Source: Gammaproteobacteria bacterium (GTDB lineage Bacteria; Pseudomonadota; Gammaproteobacteria; Halothiobacillales; Halothiobacillaceae). Taken from it: a stretch of 14,058 nucleotides of DNA. Below the pieces are notes generated by a model, which saw only the letters and a program-made list of their open reading frames with translations, was not told where the DNA came from and searched no databases. How positions within the stretch are numbered: the stretch's first letter is position 1; each line of letters opens with the position of its first letter. The stretch spans positions 1 to 14,058 of the forward strand of contig JARJMX020000188.1 of assembly GCA_029335925.2 (NCBI GenBank). Direction: 5' to 3'. The position numbers and the translations under genes are program-made. Positions 1 through 7,439 of this stretch are shown piece after piece.

Positions 1-231
1 GTGGTGGTAGTAGATCTTGTCCTTGGCCTTGTTGCCGGTCACCTGCACCTTCTCGGCGTTGATGACGACAATGTAGTCACCGGTATCCACGTGCGGGGTA
101 TACTCGGCCTTGTGCTTGCCACGCAGGCGCTTGGCGATTTCGGCAGCCAGACGACCCAGGGTCTTGCCACTGGCGTCAACGACGTACCAGTCGCGCTTGA
201 CCTCCGCCGGCTTCGCACTAAAGGTTTTCAT
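1..231 (-). CDS. rplM: 50S ribosomal protein L13, N-terminal 77 codons (partial)
   Basis: L13 is an early-assembling protein of the large ribosomal subunit that binds 23S rRNA. The protein begins [20 protein letters not shown] and continues through the L13 hallmarks [20 protein letters not shown] (residues 23-42) and [16 protein letters not shown] (45-60). The gene runs off the left edge in an open frame, so only 77 of roughly 142 expected residues are visible. The ATG at 231 is preceded by a GGAGA-type ribosome binding site at about 238-243. Two sigma70-like promoters point at the gene. In gammaproteobacteria rplM is normally followed by rpsI, which would lie outside the window. Identification is secure. 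Confidence 0.96.
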   Translation of the reverse strand, partial: MKTFSAKPAEVKRDWYVVDASGKTLGRLAAEIAKRLRGKHKAEYTPHVDTGDYIVVINAEKVQVTGNKAKDKIYYHH

Positions 232-273
232 TACAGTCTCTCCGAAGGAAGACGCTAGATTAGAAGGCCGCAT

Positions 274-302
274 ACAATACCTTATGACCTAGCGCATGAC
301 AA
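274..302 (-). promoter_or_regulatory. Proximal sigma70-like promoter of rplM
   Basis: On the minus strand a TTGTCA -35 box (302-297) and a TATTGT -10 box (279-274) are separated by exactly 17 nt. Transcription would start near 267, giving an rplM leader of about 36 nt. The -35 box matches the consensus at 5 of 6 positions and the -10 box at 4 of 6. Position and orientation fit direct expression of rplM downstream of the hairpin at 360-378. The call rests on motif reading only. Confidence 0.5.
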
Positions 303-350
303 GCATCGCCCCTTGCAGGGTGCGCCGACGGAACACAAGTCACCCTCATG

Positions 351-378
351 GCAAAAAATGGCGCGGACTAGCCGCGCC
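351..378 (-). terminator. Intrinsic-terminator-like hairpin upstream of rplM
   Basis: A perfect 7-bp GC stem (GGCGCGG at 360-366, CCGCGCC at 372-378) encloses a 5-nt loop. Read on the minus strand it is followed by ATTTTTTGC, a proper U tract, and preceded by another U-rich run (TTTATTTTTT at about 388-379). The plus strand also has an A-rich and not a T-rich tail, so the terminator works leftwards only. It lies inside the rplM upstream region, between two promoters. It therefore either ends a short RNA started at the distal promoter or attenuates a long rplM leader. Confidence 0.6.
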
Positions 379-436
379 AAAAAATAAACCACCAAAGGAA
401 GATCGGAGCATGACTCCGCACTGAGTAAGATCAGTA
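351..436 (-). ncRNA. Candidate short RNA or attenuated rplM leader
   Basis: A strong distal promoter (-35 at 471-466, -10 at 448-443) predicts a start near 436. The intrinsic-terminator-like hairpin ends the transcript near 351, giving an RNA of about 85 nt. It contains a second small hairpin (CGGAG at 404-408 with CTCCG at 414-418, 5-nt loop) and a U-rich single-stranded stretch just before the terminator stem. U-rich stretch, terminator stem and U tail together resemble the 3' ends of many Hfq-binding small RNAs. I recognise no family. The alternative is a long regulatory leader of rplM with premature termination. Confidence 0.33.
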
Positions 437-442
437 ATTTCT

Positions 443-471
443 AATATACCCGTCCACTATCGAGGGGTCAA
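443..471 (-). promoter_or_regulatory. Distal strong sigma70-like promoter, minus strand
   Basis: TTGACC (471-466) and TATATT (448-443) are separated by exactly 17 nt on the minus strand, each box matching 5 of 6 consensus bases. It points toward rplM, but its transcript meets the terminator-like hairpin at 360-378 first. It lies within the upstream region of the divergent Fe-S protein gene, so RNA polymerase here could interfere with that gene. Confidence 0.55.
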
Positions 472-524
472 CGTCATTTGCGCTGATCTTGCATAAGGAC
501 TTCTTGTCCTGCACCTTTGCCTCC

Positions 525-1781
525 ATGAATACCCCCCCTCTGCCTGAACACGACCTGAGCGCCACAGAACAATGCGTGATGTGTGGCATGTGCGTACCGC
601 ATTGCCCCACCTATGCCCTGACTCGCAATGAGGCCGACAGCCCGCGTGGGCGCATCGCCTTGATGCTCGGCATGCACCAAGGCCGCCTGGAGGCGGATGA
701 CTCAACCAGGGCCCATCTCGCAAGCTGCCTAAGCTGCCGGGCCTGCGAGCGCATCTGCCCCTCCAAGGTGCCCTACGGTCAGCTGATCGACGCCGCGCGG
801 GCACGCATCACACCCCTTCACTCGCCCCCTCGCTGGATCACCTGGCTGCGCGATGGCGTACTGCTGCGCCCAGCCCGCTTGCGCCTCTTCGGCACATGGT
901 GGCGCCTACTTCAGCGCCTAAACCTCGATCGTTTACCTTGGCCACGCCCCCTAGCCCGGCTTGCCCGCCTTGTCCCTCCCCTCGTCCCGATCTTACGTCC
1001 ACGAGCGAACTATCCGGCCACTGGCCCGCGTCGGGGGGCCATTGGTTTATTCCTCGGCTGCATGGGCCCGGTGTTCGAGGCGGAGAACCTGCGCGCGGCT
1101 ATCCGCGTGCTGAATGCCTGGGGCTATGACGTGTCCATCCCTGAAAACCAGGGTTGCTGTGGCGCCATGCACCAACATGGCGGCGACCCCGCGCGCGGCC
1201 AGACCATGGCTGCTGGCGTGGAAACCACATTCCAGCCCCTAGGGTTGGATGCGGTGGTGGGGGTGAGCAGCGGGTGCATGGCCCAGCTTGCCGAACACAC
1301 CGACCTGCCGGTGTTCGAGCTGAGCGACTTCCTCGTGCGCCATGTTCCATCCCCTCTTCCAGCGTTGCGCGCCATTGAGCGGCAGGTGGCCGTGCATCTG
1401 CCCTGCACCCAGCGCAATGTGTTGCGCCGACCGGACAGCGCCTTGAATTTATTGCGCCTGATTCACGGCCTTTCAGTGGTAGCACTGCCAGGCAACGACC
1501 GCTGCTGTGGTGCGGCGGGCACCCACATGCTCACCCACCCCGAGCAGGCCGATGCCCTGCGTGCACCGAAGATCGAAGCCTTCCGCACGCTCGGGAGCGA
1601 CCAACTTTGCAGCACCAATATTGGCTGTGCCATGCACCTTGGCGCCGGACTGCGCGAGATGGAACGCTCAGCGGAGGTCATCCATCCCGTGCGCCTGCTG
1701 GCCGAGGCCCTGACCGCCCCACGGATCACATCGGAGGGGGCCTCTGTAGGAAGCCAGCCCCCGGGCCAATCATCGACTTAA
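525..1781 (+). CDS. glcF: GlcF-like (Fe-S)-binding protein, glycolate oxidase iron-sulfur subunit family
   Basis: GlcF is the iron-sulfur subunit that takes electrons from the flavin subunits of glycolate oxidase (GlcDE) and passes them to the membrane. The 418-residue protein has two 4Fe-4S ferredoxin motifs near the N-terminus (C17, C20, C23, C27 and C68, C71, C74, C78, each CxxCxxCxxxCP). Two cysteine-rich CCG domains follow (C179, C211-C212 and C251; C294, C327-C328, C362 and C368). This order and length fit GlcF. I chose the ATG at 525; the frame stays open to a TTG at 489, but the intervening residues are not family-like and neither start has a good ribosome binding site. GlcD and GlcE are not visible, so the redox partner is unknown and a different 2-hydroxyacid oxidase is possible. 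It is the only plus-strand gene here. Confidence 0.85.
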   Translation: MNTPPLPEHDLSATEQCVMCGMCVPHCPTYALTRNEADSPRGRIALMLGMHQGRLEADDSTRAHLASCLSCRACERICPSKVPYGQLIDAARARITPLHSPPRWITWLRDGVLLRPARLRLFGTWWRLLQRLNLDRLPWPRPLARLARLVPPLVPILRPRANYPATGPRRGAIGLFLGCMGPVFEAENLRAAIRVLNAWGYDVSIPENQGCCGAMHQHGGDPARGQTMAAGVETTFQPLGLDAVVGVSSGCMAQLAEHTDLPVFELSDFLVRHVPSPLPALRAIERQVAVHLPCTQRNVLRRPDSALNLLRLIHGLSVVALPGNDRCCGAAGTHMLTHPEQADALRAPKIEAFRTLGSDQLCSTNIGCAMHLGAGLREMERSAEVIHPVRLLAEALTAPRITSEGASVGSQPPGQSST

Positions 1782-1796
1782 AACATGTTACGCGGT

Positions 1797-1857
1797 GCCA
1801 GATAGGCCATGCGGGCTGTCTGGCCCCCAGATATGGAAAGGCCCTCCGAGGAGGGCC
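1797..1857. terminator. Two stem-loops between the convergent Fe-S gene and speD
   Basis: The spacer between the two converging genes contains a stem GCCAGA (1797-1802) with TCTGGC (1819-1824), followed by GGCCCTC (1840-1846) with GAGGGCC (1851-1857) closing a CGAG tetraloop. The second is a strong GC hairpin placed where a shared terminator is expected. Neither has a convincing U tract on either strand, so intrinsic termination is plausible but not proven. The hairpins may instead protect mRNA 3' ends. Confidence 0.4.
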
Positions 1858-1881
1858 ATGAAACCGAGGACGGATCAAGGC

Positions 1882-2709
1882 TCAGCTCATGTCCGGCATG
1901 TTGCGGCCATAGAAGATCTCCTGCATCTCCTTGCGCAGCGATCGCTCGATGTCGGCCAGCACCTCGGGCGCATAGTCCTCGCGCCCGTGACCGAACAGGT
2001 AATTGTCGAGGTCGAATTCCTTAAGCAGCATCTTGGTGTGGAAGATGTTCTCCTGGTACACGTTAACGTCGATCATCTGGTAGCGACGACGCGTATCTTC
2101 AGACATGAAATTCTGGATCGAATTGATGTTGTGGTCGATGAAGTGCTTCTTGCCGTGCACGTCGCGGGTGAAGCCACGCACCCGGTAGTCGATGGTGACG
2201 ATATCCGAGTCGAAGCTGTGGATCAGGTAGTTCAACGCGCGCAGCGGTGAGATGCGCCCGCAGGTCGAAACTTCGATATCCGCGCGGAAGGTGCTGATAC
2301 CGTTCTCCGGATGACTCTCCGGATAGGTGTGAACGGTCAGGTGGCTCTTATCCAGATGCCCTACCACTGAGCTTGCCACCCTGTCCTTGCCAAGGGGCCC
2401 TGGGGCCTCCTGGTTGGCATTGGCGTTATTCAATATTTCGGCGGCAACCGGCTCCTCGGAGATCAAGATGGTCACGCTTGCGCCCTGTGGATCGTAGTCC
2501 TGACGCGCGATATTGAGGATGTTTGCACCGATCATCTCCGAGACCTCGGTGAGGATCTCGGTTAGGCGATCGGCATTGTAGACCTCGTCGATGTAGGCGA
2601 TGTATTCGTCCACCTGCCGACGGGTCTTGGCGTAGCAGATGTCGTAAATGGAAAAGCTGAGGGTCTTGCTCAGGTTGTTGAAGCCATGCAGTTTCAGGGC
2701 CTTGTCCAA
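1882..2709 (-). CDS. speD: S-adenosylmethionine decarboxylase proenzyme (E. coli-type)
   Basis: SpeD decarboxylates S-adenosylmethionine to give the aminopropyl donor for spermidine synthesis. The proenzyme cleaves itself within HLDKSH, and the serine after the lysine becomes the pyruvoyl cofactor. The motifs [82 protein letters not shown] and [20 protein letters not shown] are nearly identical to E. coli SpeD, and the length of about 275 residues fits that class. The frame can open at a GTG at 2718, but GGAGG (2719-2723) abuts that codon directly; the TTG at 2709 has an ideal 9-nt spacing, so I prefer it. The gene is last in the leftward cluster, after an OsmC-like gene. A TAGAAT element at 2756-2751 in the 74-nt gap could be a weak -10 box. 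Confidence 0.96.
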   Translation of the reverse strand: MDKALKLHGFNNLSKTLSFSIYDICYAKTRRQVDEYIAYIDEVYNADRLTEILTEVSEMIGANILNIARQDYDPQGASVTILISEEPVAAEILNNANANQEAPGPLGKDRVASSVVGHLDKSHLTVHTYPESHPENGISTFRADIEVSTCGRISPLRALNYLIHSFDSDIVTIDYRVRGFTRDVHGKKHFIDHNINSIQNFMSEDTRRRYQMIDVNVYQENIFHTKMLLKEFDLDNYLFGHGREDYAPEVLADIERSLRKEMQEIFYGRNMPDMS

Positions 2710-2718
2710 TTCCTTCAC

Positions 2719-2723
2719 CCTCC
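2719..2723 (-). promoter_or_regulatory. Ribosome binding site that decides the speD start
   Basis: GGAGG on the minus strand touches the GTG at 2718 but is 9 nt from the TTG at 2709. Spacing argues that the TTG is the true start and that family-like sequence begins just after it. Confidence 0.55.
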
Positions 2724-2783
2724 GGTTGGTAGGAGTTGAAAAAGAGGCCGATTCTAGGCCATCCGCCCCCGGGGTGGAACCCC

Positions 2784-3200
2784 CTATTCCTCAACAATTT
2801 CAAAGTCGTGCGTGATCGTGGCGGTTTTATTGAGCATGTGCGAGATTGAACAGTACTTATCCGCCGACAGGTTTACTGCCCGCTCGACCGCTTTCGGATC
2901 CAGCCCTACCCCCTTGACAATGAAGTGCACGTGGATCTTGGTGAATACCTTAGGATGATTCTCGGCACGTTCTGCAGTGACCTCGACGATACAGTCACGC
3001 ACCGACTGGCGCTGCTTCTGCAGGATCATCACGACATCAATGGAGGTGCAGCCGCCAAGCCCCACCAAGACCAACTCAGTCGGGCGCGGACCGATGTTGC
3101 GACCACCGATGTCGGGAGCGCCGTCCATCACCAGGGCATGGCCGCTGCCGGTCTCCCCCATGAAGGCCATGCCGTCGATCCATTGCACACGCGCTTTCAT
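2784..3200 (-). CDS. OsmC/YhfA-family protein
   Basis: OsmC-fold proteins are small, usually dimeric thiol-dependent hydroperoxide reductases, though the YhfA subgroup has no firmly assigned substrate. The 138-residue protein has both conserved cysteines: C51 in [10 protein letters not shown] and C117 in [12 protein letters not shown]. The N-terminal strand segment [20 protein letters not shown] and the [19 protein letters not shown] stretch are typical of YhfA. The ATG at 3200 has GGAGG at 7-nt spacing and starts 2 nt after the trpC stop, so it is co-transcribed and probably coupled to trpC. The same family lies between vfr and speD in Pseudomonas; here vfr is missing and the gene directly follows trpC. 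Confidence 0.88.
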   Translation of the reverse strand: MKARVQWIDGMAFMGETGSGHALVMDGAPDIGGRNIGPRPTELVLVGLGGCTSIDVVMILQKQRQSVRDCIVEVTAERAENHPKVFTKIHVHFIVKGVGLDPKAVERAVNLSADKYCSISHMLNKTATITHDFEIVEE

Positions 3201-3202
3201 TG

Positions 3203-4015
3203 TCAGGCCTCCTCAAAGAAAAGTTCATGAAGTTTTGCCCCCGGATCGTCGGCACGCATAAAAGCCTCGCCGACTAGGAAGGCGTGCACACCGTGGCGAC
3301 GCATAAGGGCCACGTCGTGACGGTTATGGATACCACTCTCGGTGACCAGAAGCACACCTTCAGGCAACATGTCGAGCATGTTCAGGGTGGTGTCCAGGCT
3401 GACCTCGAAGGTGCGCAGGCTACGGTTGTTAATGCCGACCAGCCCAGCCCCGATCGAGAGCGCCAGCGCCATCTCTTCGCGGTTGTGCGTCTCGACCAGC
3501 ACGTCCATGCCGAGCTCGAGCGCGAGGGTGTGCAACTTGTGCAGGGTGGCAGCCTCCAGGGCCGAGACGATCAAAAGGAGGCAGTCCGCGCCAATCGCGC
3601 GGGCCTCATAGACTTGGTAGGGGTCGATGATGAAGTCCTTGCGGATCACCGGAAGCGTACAGGCGGCGCGCGCTTCCTGAAGGTAGGACGCACTGCCCTG
3701 GAAGAAGTCGTGGTCGGTCAGCACCGACAGGCAAGCCGCTCCGCCCCGCTCGTAACTTACGGCGATCTCGGCCGGCCGGAAGTCCTCACGCAGCACGCCC
3801 CTGCTCGGGCTGGCCTTCTTGATCTCAGCGATCACCGCAGGCCTCCCCCGGGCGATGCGGGCCTCGAGGGCGGCGCGGAAGCCGCGGGGCTGATCATTGC
3901 GCGCCTCAATGCGCCGGATCAGGTCATGCACGGGGGTGCGCACGCAGCGCTCGGCGACTTCCTCACGCTTACGCTTGAGGATGGTCTGGAGGATGTCGGA
4001 CTTGCTCTGACTCAT
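3203..4015 (-). CDS. trpC: Indole-3-glycerol phosphate synthase
   Basis: TrpC closes the carboxyphenylaminodeoxyribulose phosphate ring to give indole-3-glycerol phosphate, the fourth step of tryptophan synthesis. The 270-residue TIM barrel shows the family motifs in order: [30 protein letters not shown] (catalytic lysine), [83 protein letters not shown] and [14 protein letters not shown]. It is a stand-alone TrpC with no TrpF fusion. The ATG at 4015 fits the family N-terminus; an open extension to 4147 lies inside trpD coding sequence and was not used. The gene overlaps the 3' end of trpD by 47 nt, which suggests translational coupling. Confidence 0.97.
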   Translation of the reverse strand: MSQSKSDILQTILKRKREEVAERCVRTPVHDLIRRIEARNDQPRGFRAALEARIARGRPAVIAEIKKASPSRGVLREDFRPAEIAVSYERGGAACLSVLTDHDFFQGSASYLQEARAACTLPVIRKDFIIDPYQVYEARAIGADCLLLIVSALEAATLHKLHTLALELGMDVLVETHNREEMALALSIGAGLVGINNRSLRTFEVSLDTTLNMLDMLPEGVLLVTESGIHNRHDVALMRRHGVHAFLVGEAFMRADDPGAKLHELFFEEA

Positions 4016-5045
4016 GCTGAACCTGTTGGGTGAATGCGGCGTAAGCCGTAAGGCGTTCCCAGGCCGCGCCGGTCGTCTGGATTTTGAGCGCGCGCGCCAC
4101 ACCCTCAGCAAGAGAGGGCGCAAGACCAGCAAGATAGATGGCCGCACCGGCGTTGAAGGCCACGATGTCGCGCGCAGGGCCGGGCTGGCCGGTCAGGGCC
4201 TCACGCACTTTCTCCAGGCTCTCGTGGGCGGAAGCCACGCGCAGCGTATCCAGACTGGCACTGGCGAGGCCAACATCCTCCGGTCGCAGGAGGTAGTCGG
4301 TGATGATCCCATCCTTCAGCTCGCTCACGCGGGTCGGCGAGGCCACGCTGAACTCGTCCAGGCCGTCTTCGGCATGCACCACCAAGGCGTGCTCGCTGCC
4401 GAGCGCCCGCAGCACCTCGGCAAGAGGCCGACGCCAACGCTCGCTGTACACACCGAGCACCTGACGCTTCACCCCGGCTGGGTTGGCCAGCGGGCCGAGC
4501 ACGTTGAACAGGGTACGCACACCCAGCTCGCGGCGCGGGGCGATGACATGGCGCATGGCGCCGTGGTGCTGGGGGGCAAACATAAAACCGACACCGAGCG
4601 TGCACACCGCACGGGCGATGACCTCAAATGGCGTATCGAGACGACAGCCCGCCACCTCGAGCAGGTCGGCGCTGCCGGTGGTGCTGGAGACCGAACGGTT
4701 GCCGTGCTTGGCCACCTTGCCGCCCGCCGCCGCCAGGACGAAGCAGCTTGCGGTGGAGATATTGAAGGTATGCGCTCCGTCTCCGCCGGTACCGACGATA
4801 TCGACCAGCGGTCCGCAAGGGATCTCGACCCGAGCCGCGAACTCGCGCATCACGGCTGCGGCGGCGGTCACCTCCTCGACCGTCTCCCCCTTGACCGCGA
4901 GTCCGATAAGCAGGCCGCCGATCTGTGCCGGAGTGGCCTCGCCGCGCATCAACAAGCGCATAACCTCAGCCATGCCCTCGGCGGGCAAGTCGCGATGATC
5001 AAGCAAAAGGCGTAAAGCGGTGGGGATGTCCATGCTTGAACTCAT
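3969..5045 (-). CDS. trpD: Anthranilate phosphoribosyltransferase
   Basis: TrpD transfers phosphoribose from PRPP to anthranilate. The 358-residue protein carries the PRPP-binding loop [10 protein letters not shown] (81-90), the FNISTAS segment (94-100), [20 protein letters not shown] (111-130), the anthranilate-site region [12 protein letters not shown] and [13 protein letters not shown]. It is a stand-alone enzyme, not fused to TrpG. Starts at 5045 and at 5033 (residue 5) are both possible and neither has a strong ribosome binding site. The C-terminal tail of about 20 residues ([18 protein letters not shown] region) is encoded in the 47-nt overlap with trpC and looks lineage-specific. A 219-nt gap separates it from trpG, unusual in this compact cluster. 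Confidence 0.97.
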   Translation of the reverse strand: MSSSMDIPTALRLLLDHRDLPAEGMAEVMRLLMRGEATPAQIGGLLIGLAVKGETVEEVTAAAAVMREFAARVEIPCGPLVDIVGTGGDGAHTFNISTASCFVLAAAGGKVAKHGNRSVSSTTGSADLLEVAGCRLDTPFEVIARAVCTLGVGFMFAPQHHGAMRHVIAPRRELGVRTLFNVLGPLANPAGVKRQVLGVYSERWRRPLAEVLRALGSEHALVVHAEDGLDEFSVASPTRVSELKDGIITDYLLRPEDVGLASASLDTLRVASAHESLEKVREALTGQPGPARDIVAFNAGAAIYLAGLAPSLAEGVARALKIQTTGAAWERLTAYAAFTQQVQHESEQVRHPPDHPQA

Positions 5046-5264
5046 AGACTCGTGAAAACCCGATGAATAAATCGATATTCGAGGTGCGCCTTCTGCTGAC
5101 GAATAGAGATAGGGGATGTTGAATATCGTATCAGGTCAAGCATCAGACCTTCCTCTCCTCTGACACAAGACGGACCGCTCCCATGGAAAATTCGGCTCCA
5201 TGAAGATTGCACGCAGGCGATCCATGACCATCCCCTTTCTCCGCGATCAAGAAGGGGACTGCAC
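5046..5264 (-). other. 219-nt spacer between trpG and trpD
   Basis: This is the longest non-coding stretch inside the trp cluster. It contains an imperfect hairpin just after the trpG stop (TCCCCTTTCT at 5231-5240 with AGAAGGGGA at 5250-5258, no U tract) and an 8-bp inverted repeat with a 40-nt loop (CGATATTC at 5073-5080, GAATATCG at 5121-5128). A 29-codon open frame (5225-5136, minus) is preceded by a purine-rich, Shine-Dalgarno-like stretch. I found no convincing promoter, although one TTGACC is present near 5139. The function is unknown. Confidence 0.5.
5136..5225 (-). CDS. Possible 29-residue small protein between trpG and trpD
   Basis: An ATG at 5225 opens 29 codons (beginning MDRLRAIFMEPNFPWERSV, ending at TGA 5136). 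It is preceded by GGAGAAAGGGGAT, a plausible ribosome binding site about 5-8 nt upstream. It starts 39 nt after the trpG stop. It has no recognisable family, no signal peptide or membrane segment, and is short enough to occur by chance. It contains a single tryptophan codon, so it is not a classic trp leader peptide. Confidence 0.15.
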   Translation of the reverse strand: MDRLRAIFMEPNFPWERSVLCQRRGRSDA

Positions 5265-5864
5265 TCACCACCGTCCCCCAGAGGTTTTCAGAAAATTGCG
5301 CAGGATGTCGTGCCCATGCTCAGTAAGGATGGACTCGGGATGAAATTGCACACCCTCGATCATATACTCCAGATGACGTACCCCCATGATTTCCTCAAAA
5401 CTGCCATCTGGGTTCTGCGTCCAAGCTGTCACTTCAAGACATTCAGGCAGGCTTTCGCGCTCGATCACCAGCGAGTGGTAACGCGTTGCCTCGAACGGGT
5501 TCGGTAGGCCGGAGAACACGCCCTTGCCCTCGTGAAATACTTGCGAGGTCTTACCGTGCATGATCCGCTTGGCGCGGATGATGTTGCCACCGAAGGCTTG
5601 GCCGATGGCCTGGTGACCAAGGCACACACCAAAGATCGGCAGCTTACCGGCGAAATGGCGGATCACGGCCACCGAGATGCCAGCCTCGGTTGGACTGCAT
5701 GGGCCGGGGGAGATCATCACATGGCTCGGGGCCCGCCGCTCGATGTCCTCCAAGGTGATGGCGTCGTTGCGATGCACCTCCACCTCGGCCCCAAGTTCGC
5801 CCAGGTACTGGACGAGGTTGTAAGTGAAGGAATCGTAGTTGTCGATCATCAAGACCCTAGGCAT
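5265..5864 (-). CDS. trpG: Anthranilate synthase glutamine amidotransferase subunit
   Basis: TrpG releases ammonia from glutamine for TrpE. The 199-residue class I amidotransferase shows the nucleophile C81 in [16 protein letters not shown] and the other triad members H174 and E176 in [29 protein letters not shown], the oxyanion strand [12 protein letters not shown] and HGKTS are also typical. PabA of folate synthesis is a near relative, and in many bacteria one protein serves both; the trp context supports TrpG. The ATG at 5864 lies 1 nt after the trpE stop (TGAGATG) and has GGAGG at 6-nt spacing. Confidence 0.96.
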   Translation of the reverse strand: MPRVLMIDNYDSFTYNLVQYLGELGAEVEVHRNDAITLEDIERRAPSHVMISPGPCSPTEAGISVAVIRHFAGKLPIFGVCLGHQAIGQAFGGNIIRAKRIMHGKTSQVFHEGKGVFSGLPNPFEATRYHSLVIERESLPECLEVTAWTQNPDGSFEEIMGVRHLEYMIEGVQFHPESILTEHGHDILRNFLKTSGGRW

Positions 5865-5865
5865 C

Positions 5866-7350
5866 TCATCCCTCCACCTTCATCGGATCCAGCCCTGCCT
5901 CGGCCAGTGCGACCGCGCGGAAGATCGCGCGTCCCTTGTTCATGGTCTCCTTCCACTCGAGGTCCGGCACCGAGTCGTACACCACCCCAGCTCCGGCCTG
6001 AATGTGCAGCTCGCCGTTCTTGATCACCGCAGTGCGGATGGCGATGGCGGTGTCCATCGCCCCGTTCCAGCCGAGATACCCGACCGCACCGGCATAGACC
6101 CCGCGCTTGACCGGCTCCAGCTCGTCGATGATCTCCATCGCCCGCACCTTGGGGGCTCCCGAGACGGTGCCCGCTGGGAAGGTGGCACGCAGCACGTCCA
6201 TGGCAGACAGGCCGGGGCGCAGCCTGCCCGTGACGTTGGAGACGATGTGCATCACGTGCGAGTAACGCTCGATGACCATCTTCTCGGTCAAGCGCACGCT
6301 GCCGGTCTCGCACACCCGGCCAATGTCGTTGCGGCCGAGGTCAATCAGCATGAGATGCTCGGCGCGTTCCTTCGGGTCGGCCAAAAGCTCGACCTCGAAG
6401 GCGCGATCCTCCTCCTCGGTGCGCCCACGGCGGCGGGTACCGGCAATCGGGCGCACGGTGACCTTATCCTGCTCCAGGCGCACGAGGATCTCGGGCGAGG
6501 AGCCGACCACGGCCATGTCCCCAAGGTTGAGGTAGAACATGTAGGGCGAGGGATTAAGCCCACGCAGGGCACGGTAGAGGTCGAGCGGACGAGCGGCGAA
6601 AGGGATGGTCAGACGCTGGGAGAGCACGACCTGCATCACATCCCCAGCCGCGATGGACTCCTTGGCCCTCTCCACCGCCTGCTTGAAGCCCCCCTCGGTG
6701 AAGCCGGAGACGAAATCGGCCTCACTCACCTGCCGCGGGGCATGAGCCGAGCGCGGATAGGCCAGCGGCTCGCGCAGGCGTGCCTCAAGCTGATCCAGGC
6801 GCGCTTCGGCCGCCGCAAGCCGCCCCGGATGGGCATGGACAATAAGCTGCATGCGCCCGCGCAGGTTGTCGAACACCACCAGCTCCTCGGAGAGCAGCAA
6901 CAGGATATCGGGGGCCTGGATGGGGTCGGGCTTTTCCCATCGTGCCAAGCGAGGCTCGATGTAACGGACGGTGTCGTAACCGAAATACCCGACCAGTCCG
7001 CCGGCAAAGCGCGGCAGTCCCGCAAACACGGGCACCCGGAAGCGCTTCTGGAAGGCCTCGATAAAGGCCAGCGGGTCACGCACCTCGGCCTCCTCGATGG
7101 GACGGCCATCCTCCTCCACCGTCACCGTATGGCCGCGCACCCGAAGCACGGTACGGGCTGGCAGGCCAATCATGGAGTAGCGCCCCCACTTCTCGCCGCC
7201 CTGCACGGATTCGAACAGGTAGCTGTAGGGGGCATTCGCAAGCTTGAGGTAGGTGGAGAGGGGGGTATCGAGATCGGCGAGGACCTCGCGCACCACCGGG
7301 ATGCGGTTGTAGCCCTCGCGGCAGAGTTGTTCAAACTGTTCAGGACGCAT
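5866..7350 (-). CDS. trpE: Anthranilate synthase component I
   Basis: TrpE converts chorismate to anthranilate with ammonia from TrpG, the committed and feedback-inhibited step of tryptophan synthesis. The 494-residue protein begins [20 protein letters not shown] and carries the tryptophan-sensing element as [20 protein letters not shown]. The chorismate-binding domain has [64 protein letters not shown] and [19 protein letters not shown], with all motifs intact. Feedback by tryptophan is expected from the LFES element (family knowledge). The start codon has no good ribosome binding site, and a small open frame overlaps it. No tryptophan-rich leader peptide or attenuator was seen in the 89 nt to gph. 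Confidence 0.97.
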   Translation of the reverse strand: MRPEQFEQLCREGYNRIPVVREVLADLDTPLSTYLKLANAPYSYLFESVQGGEKWGRYSMIGLPARTVLRVRGHTVTVEEDGRPIEEAEVRDPLAFIEAFQKRFRVPVFAGLPRFAGGLVGYFGYDTVRYIEPRLARWEKPDPIQAPDILLLLSEELVVFDNLRGRMQLIVHAHPGRLAAAEARLDQLEARLREPLAYPRSAHAPRQVSEADFVSGFTEGGFKQAVERAKESIAAGDVMQVVLSQRLTIPFAARPLDLYRALRGLNPSPYMFYLNLGDMAVVGSSPEILVRLEQDKVTVRPIAGTRRRGRTEEEDRAFEVELLADPKERAEHLMLIDLGRNDIGRVCETGSVRLTEKMVIERYSHVMHIVSNVTGRLRPGLSAMDVLRATFPAGTVSGAPKVRAMEIIDELEPVKRGVYAGAVGYLGWNGAMDTAIAIRTAVIKNGELHIQAGAGVVYDSVPDLEWKETMNKGRAIFRAVALAEAGLDPMKVEG

Positions 7351-7408
7351 GATGGAATCTCGGGAAAACGGGCAGACGGAGGATCAGGCAGCTCATGCGC
7401 CGCGCCAT
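7340..7408 (-). CDS. Possible 22-residue upstream ORF overlapping the trpE start
   Basis: An ATG at 7408 with AGGGG about 5 nt upstream opens 22 codons (beginning [15 protein letters not shown]). It ends at a TGA (7342-7340) a few nucleotides inside trpE. The trpE ATG at 7350 lacks a clear ribosome binding site of its own, so translation of this ORF could feed ribosomes to trpE by reinitiation. It contains no tryptophan codon. It could equally be chance; confidence is low. Confidence 0.2.
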   Translation of the reverse strand: MARRMSCLILRLPVFPRFHHAS

Positions 7409-7439
7409 CGCGTCCCCTGCCAGGTCTCCCGGAAGCGTT

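Noticed and set aside
489..524. TTG start that would lengthen the GlcF-like protein by 12 residues
   Set aside because: No ribosome binding site and the extra residues are not family-like; the ATG at 525 fits better, though this is not certain.
4016..4147. 44-residue N-terminal extension of trpC
   Set aside because: Lies wholly within trpD coding sequence, is Arg/Pro/Leu-rich, and the standard TrpC N-terminus begins at 4015.
3284..5015. Plus-strand open frames of 249 and 333 codons opposite trpC and trpD
   Set aside because: Antisense shadows of two complete, well-conserved enzymes.
7351..7439. trp attenuator between gph and trpE
   Set aside because: No tryptophan codon run, no terminator hairpin with U tract and no clear promoter in this gap.
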